From positions 1 through 30,865 of the forward strand of contig JAVBNF010000016.1 in NCBI GenBank assembly GCA_031551725.1: DNA of 30,865 nucleotides. The letters are read 5' to 3'. Shown here piece by piece: positions 15,469 to 24,711 of the stretch. The notes beneath the pieces were generated by a model. That model was given only the letters and a program-made list of their open reading frames with translations. It searched no databases and was not told where the DNA came from. A program made the translations under genes and the position numbers. Each line of letters opens with the position of its first letter. Position 1 is the first letter of the stretch. This DNA comes from JAVBNF01 sp031551725 (GTDB lineage Bacteria; Bacteroidota; Bacteroidia; Bacteroidales; P3).

Positions 15469-15500
15469 CAAAGGTAATATTATTTTATGAAATTCGCAAA
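15469..15500 (-). promoter_or_regulatory. Promoter of the SRP RNA gene
   Basis: TTTG (15500-15497), 20 bases, then TACCTTTG (15476-15469) on the minus strand is a close consensus match that places the transcription start at about the first G of the SRP RNA. Confidence 0.65.
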
Positions 15501-15537
15501 AAAAATATTTTTTTTATTAAAATTCGATTATTTTTTG

Positions 15538-15545
15538 TATCTTTG
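15538..15545 (+). promoter_or_regulatory. Promoter -7 element of typA/bipA
   Basis: TATCTTTG lies 28 bases before the ATG at 15573. The -33 region is only T-rich. This promoter is divergent from that of the SRP RNA. Confidence 0.5.
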
Positions 15546-15572
15546 CAGGCTTATTAATTTTAAACCAATCGA

Positions 15573-17375
15573 ATGACAAAGATTCGCAACATCGCGATCA
15601 TCGCACACGTTGACCACGGAAAAACAACGCTCGTAGATCGCATCCTTCATCAAGTTAAACTTTTCCGCGACAACCAAGAAGTACAAGAACTTCTCCTTGA
15701 CAACAACGACCTCGAACGCGAACGGGGAATTACCATTTTGGCAAAAAACGTTGCCGTTCGCTATAAAGATCATAAAATTAACATTATTGACACTCCCGGC
15801 CACAGCGATTTCGGCGGCGAAGTAGAACGTGTATTGAATATGGCCGACGGCGTTATCTTACTTGTCGATGCTTTCGAAGGCCCCATGCCGCAAACACGTT
15901 TCGTTTTGCAAAAAGCAATCGAATTGAATTTAAAACCGATTGTGGTTGTAAATAAAGTGGACAAACCAAATTGCGACCCCGAAGCTGCACAAGAAGCGGT
16001 GTTCGACCTTATGTTTGCCCTCGGCGCAAGCGAAGACCAATTGAATTTCCCCACCGCCTTCGGTTCTTCTAAAAACGGCTGGATGTCGGACGACTGGAAC
16101 AAACCGACTACAGACATCAGCTATCTGCTCGACCTCATCATCGATCATATCCCTGCTCCACGTGTGGAACAAGGAACTACACAAATGATGATTACATCGC
16201 TCGACTATTCTTCATTCCTCGGCCGTATTGCCGTTGGTCGTTTGTCGAGAGGATCCCTCGTGGCCGGACAAAATGTGTCGCTCGTAAAACGTGACGGAAC
16301 GATTCTGAAACAAAAAGTGAAAGAACTTTACTTGTTTGAAGGAATGGGTAAAGAAAAAGTAAAAACAGAAGTAGAAGCCGGCGAAATCTGCGCCATCATG
16401 GGCTTGGAAAACTTCGACATCGGCGATACGGTTGCCGACTACGAAAAACCGGAAGCCGTTCCTCCTATTTCTATCGATGAGCCAACGATGAATATGTTTT
16501 TTACAATTAACAATTCACCGTTTTTCGGCAAAGAAGGAAAATTCGTTACCTCCCGCCACTTGCGCGACCGTTTATATAAAGAACTTGAAAAAAACCTTGC
16601 TCTCCGCGTCGAAGAAACCGGATCGCCGGACGCATATTTAGTATACGGACGCGGTATTTTGCACTTGTCCGTCTTAATCGAAACCATGCGCCGCGAAGGA
16701 TACGAATTACAAGTTGGTCAACCGCAAGTTATTACCAAAGAAATCGACGGTAAAAAATGCGAGCCGATTGAACAACTCACTATTCATACGCCGGAAACCA
16801 GCGCAGGCAAGGTAATTGAACTCGTTACTCAACGTCGTGGCGAAATTGTTTCTATTGAACAACGCGGCGACCGCAGCCACATGGAATTTACCATTCCGTC
16901 GCGCGGAATTATCGGCTTGCGCAATAATGTACTTACGGCAACCGAAGGAGAAGCGATCATGGCGCACCGTTTCAAGGCCTACGAGCCGTGGAAAGGCGAT
17001 CTTGGTACGAAACGCAATGGCGCTCTGATTGCCATGGAAGCCGGAAATGCATTCCCCTATTCTATCGACAAATTGCAAGACCGCGGAACGTTTTTCATCG
17101 ATCCGAATGAAGATGTGTATGCCGGACAAGTGATTGGCGAGCACATTCGTCAAGACGATTTGGTGATTAATGTTACCAAAAGTAAAAAATTAACCAATAT
17201 GCGTGCTTCGGGTTCCGATGATTCTGTAAGGATTATTCCTGCCCGCAAGTTTTCATTGGAAGAAGCGATGGAATATATCGGCGAAGATGAATATTTGGAA
17301 GTAACGCCGAATTCGTTGCGCTTACGCAAAATTATTCTGGACGAAACAGCACGAAAAAGAGCAAATAAACAATAA
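15573..17375 (+). CDS. typA: Ribosome-associated GTPase TypA/BipA
   Basis: This 600-residue translational GTPase resembles EF-G and LepA and acts on ribosomes in 50S assembly and stress adaptation. G-domain motifs are clear: AHVDHGKTTLVD (residues 10-21), RGITI, DTPGHSDFGGEVERVL and NKVD. They are followed by domain II (about 200-290), EF-G-like domains III and V (FVTSRHLRDRLYKELEKNLALRV, SRGIIGLRNNVLTATEGEA) and the BipA-specific C-terminal domain (VINVTKSKKLTNMRASGSDD), which carries the ribosome-binding loop. Length and domain order are standard. The next gene, a SlyD-like FKBP, follows after 120 bp of AT-rich repeat. Confidence 0.97.
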   Translation: MTKIRNIAIIAHVDHGKTTLVDRILHQVKLFRDNQEVQELLLDNNDLERERGITILAKNVAVRYKDHKINIIDTPGHSDFGGEVERVLNMADGVILLVDAFEGPMPQTRFVLQKAIELNLKPIVVVNKVDKPNCDPEAAQEAVFDLMFALGASEDQLNFPTAFGSSKNGWMSDDWNKPTTDISYLLDLIIDHIPAPRVEQGTTQMMITSLDYSSFLGRIAVGRLSRGSLVAGQNVSLVKRDGTILKQKVKELYLFEGMGKEKVKTEVEAGEICAIMGLENFDIGDTVADYEKPEAVPPISIDEPTMNMFFTINNSPFFGKEGKFVTSRHLRDRLYKELEKNLALRVEETGSPDAYLVYGRGILHLSVLIETMRREGYELQVGQPQVITKEIDGKKCEPIEQLTIHTPETSAGKVIELVTQRRGEIVSIEQRGDRSHMEFTIPSRGIIGLRNNVLTATEGEAIMAHRFKAYEPWKGDLGTKRNGALIAMEAGNAFPYSIDKLQDRGTFFIDPNEDVYAGQVIGEHIRQDDLVINVTKSKKLTNMRASGSDDSVRIIPARKFSLEEAMEYIGEDEYLEVTPNSLRLRKIILDETARKRANKQ

Positions 17376-17495
17376 TTGTTAATTATTAATTGTTAATTAT
17401 TAATGAGCTTCGCCTCCTTTTAACTATTAGCCATTAAATAAACTGCAAGCGCAGCGCATTAACAATTAATAATTTATAATTTATAATTAAAAAAC
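17376..17495. repeat. AT-rich AATTGTTAATTATTA intergenic repeat
   Basis: The gap holds several TAATTGTTAATTA/ATTAACAATTAATAA words, forming imperfect inverted repeats on both sides of a short GC-richer core (GCAAGCGCAGCGC). No gene or clear terminator is seen. Confidence 0.4.
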
Positions 17496-17939
17496 ATGTC
17501 AATAAAAACAGATTCCCTCGTCAGTCTCGCTTATGAATTGCGTTTCGACGATGAAAACGGCGATATTATTGAAACCGTTGATAGCAGTAACCCGATGGTT
17601 GTCAGATTCGGCAACGACGAACTTCTTCCCGATTTTGAGAAACACCTTGAAGGTTTAAAAATCGGAGACGCGTTCGAATTCAAATTGATGCCGATGCAGG
17701 CGTATGGCGAATACGACCGCGAAGCTATTGTGAGCGTTCCCAAAGCCGAATTACTCGAGGAAGCCGAAGAAACACCGGATTTAGAACCCGGCATGCTGAT
17801 TCCAATTGCAACAGACGACGGCGAAGAAATGGAAGCCATCGTGCTCGAAGTGGAAGACGACGTGATTACTTTGGATTTCAACCATCCGTTGGCCGGCGAA
17901 AGCTTGTATTTCAAGGGGTCGGTGTTGAATGTGAAATAA
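17496..17939 (+). CDS. FKBP-type peptidyl-prolyl isomerase, SlyD-like
   Basis: This 147-residue cytoplasmic protein has the SlyD arrangement: a split FKBP domain (residues 1-65 and about 120-147) with an inserted flap domain between. Seen: VSLAYELRFDDENGDIIE at the start, then FGNDELLPDFEKHLEGLKIGDAFEF, then MPMQAYGEYDREAIVSVPKAEL, and the family hallmark LDFNHPLAGESLYF (126-139). The metal-binding His-rich tail of E. coli SlyD is absent. SlyD-type proteins catalyse proline isomerisation and act as chaperones. It is downstream of typA in the same direction. Confidence 0.92.
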   Translation: MSIKTDSLVSLAYELRFDDENGDIIETVDSSNPMVVRFGNDELLPDFEKHLEGLKIGDAFEFKLMPMQAYGEYDREAIVSVPKAELLEEAEETPDLEPGMLIPIATDDGEEMEAIVLEVEDDVITLDFNHPLAGESLYFKGSVLNVK

Positions 17940-17964
17940 GTTTTTTCTTTTATCGGAAAAATCG

Positions 17965-17972
17965 TATCTTTG
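17965..17972 (+). promoter_or_regulatory. Promoter -7 element of the plus-strand polysaccharide arm
   Basis: TATCTTTG, 20 bases upstream of the ATG at 17993, is a consensus -7 box. It marks the start of the polysaccharide gene run. The -33 region is T-rich without a clear TTTG. Confidence 0.5.
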
Positions 17973-17992
17973 GGTCTTTAATATTCAGATGT

Positions 17993-18985
17993 ATGCCATA
18001 TTTTTCGCTTATTATACCTGTTTACAATCGCCCCGACGAAGTCCAAGAACTCTTGGACAGTTTGGTTTTGCAAACGGAAAAGGATTTTGAGGTTGTTATT
18101 ATTGAAGATGGGTCTCCCGTTCCGTGTAAATATATTGTCGATCAATATACCGAAAAGCTCAACATTCTTTATCTTCAAAAGCCGAATAGTGGCCGCAGTT
18201 ACACACGTAATTACGGCATGGAACGCGCTAACGGCGATTATTTTATTTTCTTCGATTCCGACTGCATTATTCCACCGCATTATTTTGAAACCGTCAAGAA
18301 AAATCTACAGGAAAGCTACAGCGACTGCTTCGGCGGTCCGGACAATGCGCTTGATTCTTTTTCAGATATGCAAAAAGCCATTAATTATTCGATGACTTCG
18401 TTTTTCACTACCGGCGGTATCCGTGGTGGAAATACACAGATGGAAAAATTCAAGCCTCGCACGTTTAATATGGGTTTTTCACGCCAAGTGTATGAAAAAG
18501 TCGGTGCTTTCAACAATATGTTCGGTGAAGATATCGACTTGGTTTTGCGTATTGAAAAAGCCGGTTTTAGCATTGTTTTGTATAAAGATGCTTATGTTTA
18601 CCACAAACGGCGCGTCGACTTGAAGAAATTCTTCAAGCAAGTCAATCAATTCGGCATCGGACGGATCAATTTATCCATCATCCATCCGGGATCTATGAAA
18701 TTAGTGCATACATTGCCGGCTGTATTTACATTGGGGTGCGCACTTTTAATTTTACTTTCTTTTTGGAAACCGTACTTTTTTGATTTGATTTTGCTCTATG
18801 CACTTTTAATCTTTTTAGATGCTCATTTCAGAACAAAAAGTATCAAAATTGCCGGATTAGCTGTTATTACCAGTTTTGTTCAACTTTGGGGCTACGGACT
18901 TGGCTTCTTAAAGGCCTTTTGGGAAAAGAAGATTTTAGGAAAAAGTTTGGAAAACGACGAAACGATGACAAGGATTTACAAGTAA
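17993..18985 (+). CDS. GT2 family glycosyltransferase with C-terminal membrane segments
   Basis: This 330-residue inverting GT-A enzyme has YFSLIIPVYNRPDEVQELLDSL at the start, IIEDGS (36-41) for nucleotide binding, and FFDSD (86-90) as the metal-binding DxD-type motif. NMGFSRQVYEKVGAFNNMFGEDIDLVLRI further on fits the acceptor-side ED motif. Two to three hydrophobic segments follow residues 235-305, so it is held at the inner membrane. It most likely adds a sugar to a lipid-linked glycan. Its stop overlaps the start of the flippase gene (TAATG), showing translational coupling. Confidence 0.88.
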   Translation: MPYFSLIIPVYNRPDEVQELLDSLVLQTEKDFEVVIIEDGSPVPCKYIVDQYTEKLNILYLQKPNSGRSYTRNYGMERANGDYFIFFDSDCIIPPHYFETVKKNLQESYSDCFGGPDNALDSFSDMQKAINYSMTSFFTTGGIRGGNTQMEKFKPRTFNMGFSRQVYEKVGAFNNMFGEDIDLVLRIEKAGFSIVLYKDAYVYHKRRVDLKKFFKQVNQFGIGRINLSIIHPGSMKLVHTLPAVFTLGCALLILLSFWKPYFFDLILLYALLIFLDAHFRTKSIKIAGLAVITSFVQLWGYGLGFLKAFWEKKILGKSLENDETMTRIYK

Positions 18986-20484
18986 TGGGCATCATCATCC
19001 GACAAAGCATTAAAGGCACAATCGTCAACTATGTTGGTGCATTTATTGGGTTTCTGACGACCTTCTTTATTTCCACAAAGTATCTTACTCCTGAGGAAAT
19101 CGGATTAACCCGTACATTATTGGAAGCTGCAACGCTTTTGGCTGGCATTGCATTGCTTGGCATACCGGCGTCTGCCATCAAGTTCTTCCCCTATTTCAAA
19201 AGCAAATCAGATAAAGCACATAACGGTTTTTTCTTTTATTTACTGTTGCTTTCTTTTGTGGGGATGATTATTACTTTCAGCCTTACTTTTTTATTCCGCA
19301 ATGGAATCCAAGCATATTTTTCTAAAGAAGCGCCACTTTTAGCCAATTATTTCTATTGGATATTCCCTTTGGCTTTCTTTTTGATGTATCAATATCTTTT
19401 CGATTCGTATTCTAATGTACTGATGCGCATTGTTGTACCTAGGCTCGTTCGAGAAGTGCTTGTACGAATACTCACAATATTTGTATTTTTGTCTTATGTT
19501 TTTTTTCATCACAATCTAGACTGGCTGATTTTTTCTTTCACCAGTATCTACGCAATTGCAGCGCTAGTTGATTTCGCCTATATTGCGCGGATTGGAAGTG
19601 TATCTCTGAAACATAATTTCAAATTTATCAGAAAACCTTTACGGAAATACATATTCAACTTCACCGCTTTTATGGTTCTTTCAAATTTAGGAAGCGGCAT
19701 CATAAACAGAATTGATATTTTTATGATTTCTGCTTCTATCGGACTAGCTGATACAGGTATTTATTCTATCGCTTTTTTCATGGCTGCAATTATCGAAATC
19801 CCCTCTCGTTCTATCGGTGGGATTTCACTTCCCATTTTATCCACACATATCAAGGAAAAAAACATCCCCGACGCAAAAGATCTATTGCACAAAGTATCAA
19901 CGAATCAATTTCTGATTGGTTGTTTTGCTTTTTTAATTTTATGGATAAATATTGATAATATTTTCAGTATCCTTCCGAATGGCGATGTGTTTGTAAAAGG
20001 GAAAATGGTCGTATTCTTCATAGGAATGGTTAAACTTTGCGATGCTTTAGCCGGAACGACTTACTCTATCCTTTCCATTTCGAAACATTACTATTACACT
20101 TTATTTTTTATCTTTTTTCTCTCATTTTCAACCATTATCGGCAACCTCATCTTGATTCCAATATTCGGCATTACCGGCGCTGCTCTTGCCGCATTTTTAA
20201 CAGTGTGTCTGTATTATATACTCGTAATTATTACAACATACAAGAAAATGAAGCTACAACCTTTCTCACCGGCAATATTGAAAATTGTTCTTTTAGCTAT
20301 ATGTCTTATTTTATTAAATATAGTTTCACCTACTTTAAAAAATCCAATCATTGATGGATTGGCAAGAACGCTCATTTTTGGGGGAATATATGCAAGTGTT
20401 GCATATATTCTTAAAATTTCACCGGAAATGAATCATACAGGAATGAATATTATTCACAGGATAAAATCAAAAATAAATGGATAA
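18985..20484 (+). CDS. Wzx-like polysaccharide flippase
   Basis: This 499-residue integral membrane protein belongs to the polysaccharide biosynthesis/MATE-like flippase group, which moves lipid-linked oligosaccharide across the inner membrane. About 12-14 hydrophobic helices span the whole length. The opening (RQSIKGTIVNYVGAFIGFLTTFFI, then TRTLLEAATLLAGIALLGIP) is typical. The start ATG 18985 overlaps the previous stop codon by one base; a longer reading from 18886 would run 99 bases into the glycosyltransferase gene and is rejected. The sugar carried cannot be told from the sequence. Confidence 0.9.
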   Translation: MGIIIRQSIKGTIVNYVGAFIGFLTTFFISTKYLTPEEIGLTRTLLEAATLLAGIALLGIPASAIKFFPYFKSKSDKAHNGFFFYLLLLSFVGMIITFSLTFLFRNGIQAYFSKEAPLLANYFYWIFPLAFFLMYQYLFDSYSNVLMRIVVPRLVREVLVRILTIFVFLSYVFFHHNLDWLIFSFTSIYAIAALVDFAYIARIGSVSLKHNFKFIRKPLRKYIFNFTAFMVLSNLGSGIINRIDIFMISASIGLADTGIYSIAFFMAAIIEIPSRSIGGISLPILSTHIKEKNIPDAKDLLHKVSTNQFLIGCFAFLILWINIDNIFSILPNGDVFVKGKMVVFFIGMVKLCDALAGTTYSILSISKHYYYTLFFIFFLSFSTIIGNLILIPIFGITGAALAAFLTVCLYYILVIITTYKKMKLQPFSPAILKIVLLAICLILLNIVSPTLKNPIIDGLARTLIFGGIYASVAYILKISPEMNHTGMNIIHRIKSKING

Positions 20485-20500
20485 TTACAAATACAATCGA

Positions 20501-20815
20501 ATGAAAACACTTTTTTCCCTTGCAAGAGAACGTGCAAGAATTATACTTGATAAAAAATTCAGAAAATTATTTTAAAAACGGCATGCCCGATTTGGTTTCG
20601 ATTGATGTGGAAGGATTGGACTTTGATATTCTGAAGGGTTTTGACTTGAAAAAGTATCGTCCAAAATGTTTTGTATTGAAACAGTAGACTACGTAGAAAG
20701 CGGCAAACCTAAACAAGACATGCAGATTATACAGTTTATGGAAGAAAATAATCATGCAATCGCTTATGATACAGCCTTAAACACGATTTTTGTAGATAAA
20801 AACATCTGGCATTAA
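20501..20815 (+). pseudogene. Remnant of an FkbM-type methyltransferase
   Basis: The 5' part (20501 onward) encodes MKTLFSLARERARIILDKKF and then stops. In the next frame NSENYFKNGMPDLVSIDVEG and LDFDILKGFDLKKYRPKCF match the C-terminal half of FkbM methyltransferases, including the SIDVEG motif. Another shift near 20674 returns to the first frame, which reads IETVDYVESGKPKQDM... to TAA at 20813. So the gene has lost most of its N-terminal domain (by comparison, roughly 130 codons) and has a further one-base deletion. It lies between the flippase and fucosyltransferase-like genes and is not functional as read. It also accounts for the 342-bp stretch between those two genes. Confidence 0.8.
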
Positions 20816-20826
20816 TTCTCTAAAAA

Positions 20827-21657
20827 ATGGCATCAAGATTTGTATTTGTCCCAGTGGGCGGTTTAGCCAACAGAATGAGAGCTATTAGTTCTGCGATCGA
20901 GTTTGCACAGAAAAACGAGCGTACTATTGAAATTATCTGGTTTCAAGATTATGGCATGGGTGCGCCTTTTTACAAATTATTTCAACCCATGAATATCGCA
21001 GGAGTCACGATACGGGATGCTAATTTTATAGATTATTTTTTATACGATCGCCCACGCAAAAAAAATTTTTTCATCCCTTGCATCTTTCAGTCACTACTTT
21101 TCAACAAGCGAATTTATGAAAACTCTTTCGATTTTTTGTTGAAGTCCAGTTTCAACTTCAATTCTTTGTCAAAACATCAACGATTATTCATGGCCAGTTT
21201 CTATGCCTTTTATCCTGTCGTTCATCCATTTAAAATATTTAATCCGCTATCGGAAATTCAAGGCAAAATAGAGCAAATTATCTCATCTTTCTCTTCTCGC
21301 ACCATTGGTGTACATATTCGAAGAACTGACAATATCGAATCCATCGTTAATAGTCCTCTTTCGTTATTTATAACAAAGATGCAAGCGGCAATTGACGAAA
21401 ATCCGCAAACAGATTTTTATTTGGCAACCGATTCGAATGAAGTTAAAGAAGAGCTTATCCGAAAGTTTCCAAATAAAATCAAAACGACTAATTTAGTTCT
21501 CCGGAGAGATAGCCTTGAAGGCATACAAAATGCAGTTGTAGAACTTTATGTCCTTTCGAATACTAAAGAAATTTGGGGCTCTTTCAATAGTTCATTTAGT
21601 GAAACATCTGCACAGATTTCAAATATTAAATACACCGCGATTATTAAAAAAAATTAA
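20827..21657 (+). CDS. Fucosyltransferase-like glycosyltransferase
   Basis: This 276-residue protein shows the O-fucosyltransferase/GT11-type pattern: the start PVGGLANRMRAISSAIEFA is the usual N-terminal G(G/L)xxNR motif, and GVHIRRTDN (HIRRTD at 163-168) is the donor-binding HxRRxD motif. YLATDSNEVKEEL and IWGSFNSSFSETSAQI follow, as in GDP-fucose-using enzymes. It therefore probably transfers fucose or a related sugar, although similar proteins of unknown donor exist. It is the last gene of the plus arm and ends 4 bp from the stop of the convergent DUF268 gene. Confidence 0.72.
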   Translation: MASRFVFVPVGGLANRMRAISSAIEFAQKNERTIEIIWFQDYGMGAPFYKLFQPMNIAGVTIRDANFIDYFLYDRPRKKNFFIPCIFQSLLFNKRIYENSFDFLLKSSFNFNSLSKHQRLFMASFYAFYPVVHPFKIFNPLSEIQGKIEQIISSFSSRTIGVHIRRTDNIESIVNSPLSLFITKMQAAIDENPQTDFYLATDSNEVKEELIRKFPNKIKTTNLVLRRDSLEGIQNAVVELYVLSNTKEIWGSFNSSFSETSAQISNIKYTAIIKKN

Positions 21658-21661
21658 GTCT

Positions 21662-22456
21662 TTATTTAATGCAACTCAACTCAAAAATTCCACATCCCCA
21701 TTCACAATAACAGTTGTTATCGATAAGATCTTTATTCAAATCTATAACATCTATTAGTTTATTCTCATCATTAACATAGGCAAATTTATCGAGCATAAAT
21801 TTACCTTCAAATAGTTTCAACAAATAGCCAATGGAGAAAACGCGATGAGCATTAAACTCTATTCTTTGTGGACCTATGGGAACTGAAAAATAAAACTTCC
21901 CACCTGATTTGAGCATCGCGTGAATATTATCGATCGCCTTAATATGCCCATGTGCATCAATGGGATCCGAATATCTACCTAACCCGAAATGCTCAATAGC
22001 GTGCAGACTTGAAACCGATTCACATTGATTAATTAGTTCAGTGGGCAATTTCATCAAGTCGGCTTGTTTAAATAAAATATTCGAGTCCACATTCGTTAAC
22101 GGACGGATGTCTAATACCTCTACAGTTCGGAATGTCGCCAAATGACTAACAAATCCATCAATTCGAGAACCAATATCAATGTGACGTACAGGATTCGCTT
22201 TCAAAATTTTTCTAGCAACATGTAAATCTTGATGAAAATAGTGCGTCCCAATGCTCCCACTTTGCTCAAAACGATCGTTAAGAATCGGCATAAATCGCCC
22301 AAAGGGAAAATCCTGCTCAATGTTCTGTCTTTTTAACAATAGGAATTCTTTAATGTACAATGGCAACCCTCGAAAGAAGTTAACAAATGTTAATGGATCA
22401 AAGCCTAACATCTGAGAAACTATACGCATCCCTTTAAATATTTTTTTCATCATCAT
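21662..22456 (-). CDS. DUF268 protein, methyltransferase-like
   Basis: This 264-residue protein resembles DUF268, a family with a SAM-methyltransferase-like fold often found in polysaccharide loci. Seen: HIDIGSRIDGFVSHLATF as motif I (about residues 93-110), VEVLDIRPL as the acidic end of strand 2, SSLHAIEHFGLGRYSDPIDAHG, and SGGKFYFSVPIGPQRIEFNAHRVFS. The exact reaction is unknown; methylation of a sugar is a reasonable guess. Three consecutive Met codons (22456, 22453, 22450) make the exact start uncertain. It lies 6 bp after the GT9 gene and is the last gene of the minus arm. Confidence 0.75.
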   Translation of the reverse strand: MMMKKIFKGMRIVSQMLGFDPLTFVNFFRGLPLYIKEFLLLKRQNIEQDFPFGRFMPILNDRFEQSGSIGTHYFHQDLHVARKILKANPVRHIDIGSRIDGFVSHLATFRTVEVLDIRPLTNVDSNILFKQADLMKLPTELINQCESVSSLHAIEHFGLGRYSDPIDAHGHIKAIDNIHAMLKSGGKFYFSVPIGPQRIEFNAHRVFSIGYLLKLFEGKFMLDKFAYVNDENKLIDVIDLNKDLIDNNCYCEWGCGIFELSCIK

Positions 22457-22462
22457 ACTATA

Positions 22463-23692
22463 TTAAATAATGTTTCGAACACCTCCTATCGCATCAACAA
22501 CCTGCTCATAATCAATGCGCAACACGCACGGATAAGTAGTTGTTTTATCTTTGATATATATACAGTGGAGATTGCAGTGATAGCAATCCATATAATAGTT
22601 TACAACATGGGGGAGATATTTTTCATCTTCAGCTCTTATATCTTCTACTTGATAAGGCTGGAAACGACCAAAATGACCTCCGCCTAAAATACAAATAGAA
22701 GGAGTTCGGACAGCCACTGTGATATGCGAAGCAGAAGTATCGTTCGTGACAATAAAACGTGCTTGTTTTATAACAGAAATCAATTCTAACAGACTAGTTT
22801 CACCAATTAAGCTAATCACTGTTTTATCAATAAACGGCACTACTTCACTTTGAAAAATTTCAAAGAGCGGACGATCTTCCGGGCCTCCACAAAGAACAAT
22901 GGTCTCAAAAGGAATTGCGTTTATGACAGGAATATAATTTTTCAACGGCGCCCAAACTTTACGCAATGTACTTGCTCCTATGAAAAGTATTGCATACTCG
23001 ACATCTTCCAACGGCTTAAATACAGGTATATCGAAAGGCAGTTGAGGTAGCTGAGATTTAAAATCCGGAGCTATATAATTACGAATGAATTCCGCATTAC
23101 GCGTCAATTCCATCATTGGCCTTTCTTCCGCATAAATTAATTGTGTATAGAAACGATCTGCCTTTACTTTCAATTTAAGCGAAATATTTTCATAATTGAG
23201 AAAAAATCTTCGCAAGCTGTTGTCCGTATTTTCATAGTTTCCAACCGAGCCAATTTTTTCTTGTGCTCGAATATTCCGAACCAAAGAATCTATAACAAAG
23301 AAATCTCTCGAATAAACAGGACTGATTACTTTACTATATTTTATTTTTCTGATTTGCGTTAGAAATGCAAAGCGATAACGTATATTTTTCGAAAATTTAT
23401 TTGCATTTATAGGAATAACATGATCAAAATACGGCAGCTTTTTAGCTATTTCCAACCAACTTTGATTGCACAATAAAGTAAGTTCAGTACTTGGAAAATG
23501 CTTTTTGTATTCTTTGGCACTATCCAGCCAAATAATAGCATCCCCTATCGCATCCACTTTTATAATCAGCAATCTCTTTTGTCTATAATCATTCTTCAGA
23601 TTATACAACTTCAGTACCATAGTCTCAAGCTCTATATAGAATAAAAACAAATAAATAGTTATTTTTCGAACAATAGAACTATTATGTAACAT
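22463..23692 (-). CDS. GT9 (heptosyltransferase-type) glycosyltransferase
   Basis: This 409-residue GT-B enzyme is of the ADP-heptose:LPS heptosyltransferase type. KRLLIIKVDAIGDAIIWLDSA is the classic N-terminal motif; FIGASTLRKVWAP, VLCGGPEDRP, TSLLELISVIKQARFIVTNDTSASHITVA and CILGGGHFGRF are donor-site motifs. Near the C-terminus several Cys residues cluster (CYHCNLHCIY), unusual for the family and perhaps metal-binding. The first ATG (23692) overlaps the preceding gene by 11 bp; an internal ATG at 23620, 18 residues before the first motif, may be the true start, since the intervening stretch is not family-like. Confidence 0.85.
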   Translation of the reverse strand: MLHNSSIVRKITIYLFLFYIELETMVLKLYNLKNDYRQKRLLIIKVDAIGDAIIWLDSAKEYKKHFPSTELTLLCNQSWLEIAKKLPYFDHVIPINANKFSKNIRYRFAFLTQIRKIKYSKVISPVYSRDFFVIDSLVRNIRAQEKIGSVGNYENTDNSLRRFFLNYENISLKLKVKADRFYTQLIYAEERPMMELTRNAEFIRNYIAPDFKSQLPQLPFDIPVFKPLEDVEYAILFIGASTLRKVWAPLKNYIPVINAIPFETIVLCGGPEDRPLFEIFQSEVVPFIDKTVISLIGETSLLELISVIKQARFIVTNDTSASHITVAVRTPSICILGGGHFGRFQPYQVEDIRAEDEKYLPHVVNYYMDCYHCNLHCIYIKDKTTTYPCVLRIDYEQVVDAIGGVRNII

Positions 23693-24692
23693 ACTTTTTG
23701 GGAGATAAACGTTTCAATGTAGGTTTCAATTGTTTAGCATATACATTATAAATTACTTTGAGAAGCGCATTCTCTTCTTTCATAATCAGCAATATATGTG
23801 CTTTTGACAGATGATTTCTCGCCCATTTATTTTTCAGATACTTTTTGTAGATTAAATCCTTAACATCATCATCATGACACTTCCCACCCGATGATAAGAA
23901 CCATGCCCAATTGGATAAATTATAATAAGCTAACTCATTTACAAATTCTTCATATTTAAAATGCGTACAGAAATAATTTTCTGTCCATTTGATGGCAAAA
24001 AGAAGGGAGTTCAAAGCATTCTTTTCCATTTTTCTACTTACTGCATTTTTTTGCTGTATGTAATTATAAATTATTTTATCCAATAAAACCACCGTCCCTT
24101 GTTCATTGTATATATGATAGAGTAATTGAAAATTAGCCATATCATCTTCTTTCGGACTAATATTAAGAGGGATATTGATCTTTTGGAATACCGATTTTTC
24201 GATAAGTCGACACCATATCATTCTATTGCATTTTGTCATTAACAAAGAACGCAAAATTCCTTCTTGGGAGCCCGTAATAAAAGAAGAAATTCTTTCTATA
24301 ACAAAATTACTATCTTCATACACCTCTCGATAATTACAAATGACCATTTGGGCATCACTTTCACATATCTTTTGATACATGCTTCCCAATGCGTCTATTT
24401 CCAAATAGTCATCGCAATCGAGAAAACACAAATACTTGCCTCGGGAAACTTCAACTCCTCTCAATCGTGCACTTGTTACTCCTCCATTGTCTTTTTCAAC
24501 AACCTTTATTTTATGATTTCCCTTTTCATATTTTTTCAACAACGGCAACACCCTTTCATCTGTACTTGAATCATTTACAAGAATAATTTCGATCGCTTGA
24601 AATGTTTGCGAAAGACAAGAGTCAATACATTTACTCAAATATTCATAAGCATTATAGACAGGAATTACAACAGATATACATACATTTTCCAT
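23682..24692 (-). CDS. GT2 family glycosyltransferase
   Basis: This enzyme of about 336 residues has a GT-A domain with CISVVIPVYNAYEYLSKCID at the start, ILVNDSSTD for nucleotide binding, and YLCFLDCDDYLE as the DxD motif. The C-terminal third is helical and may contact the acceptor. I chose ATG 24692 because it places the motif as in the family. ATGs at 24698 and 24704 are also possible, and the longer reading to 24731 starts with TTG and overlaps the upstream gene. The linkage made is unknown. Confidence 0.87.
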   Translation of the reverse strand: MENVCISVVIPVYNAYEYLSKCIDSCLSQTFQAIEIILVNDSSTDERVLPLLKKYEKGNHKIKVVEKDNGGVTSARLRGVEVSRGKYLCFLDCDDYLEIDALGSMYQKICESDAQMVICNYREVYEDSNFVIERISSFITGSQEGILRSLLMTKCNRMIWCRLIEKSVFQKINIPLNISPKEDDMANFQLLYHIYNEQGTVVLLDKIIYNYIQQKNAVSRKMEKNALNSLLFAIKWTENYFCTHFKYEEFVNELAYYNLSNWAWFLSSGGKCHDDDVKDLIYKKYLKNKWARNHLSKAHILLIMKEENALLKVIYNVYAKQLKPTLKRLSPKKYVT

Positions 24693-24711
24693 AATCATAG
24701 CCATTATTCTC

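Noticed and set aside
18886..18984. Longer N-terminus for the flippase
   Set aside because: It would overlap the glycosyltransferase gene by 100 bases and adds a charged stretch unlike the family; ATG 18985 overlaps the preceding stop as TAATG.
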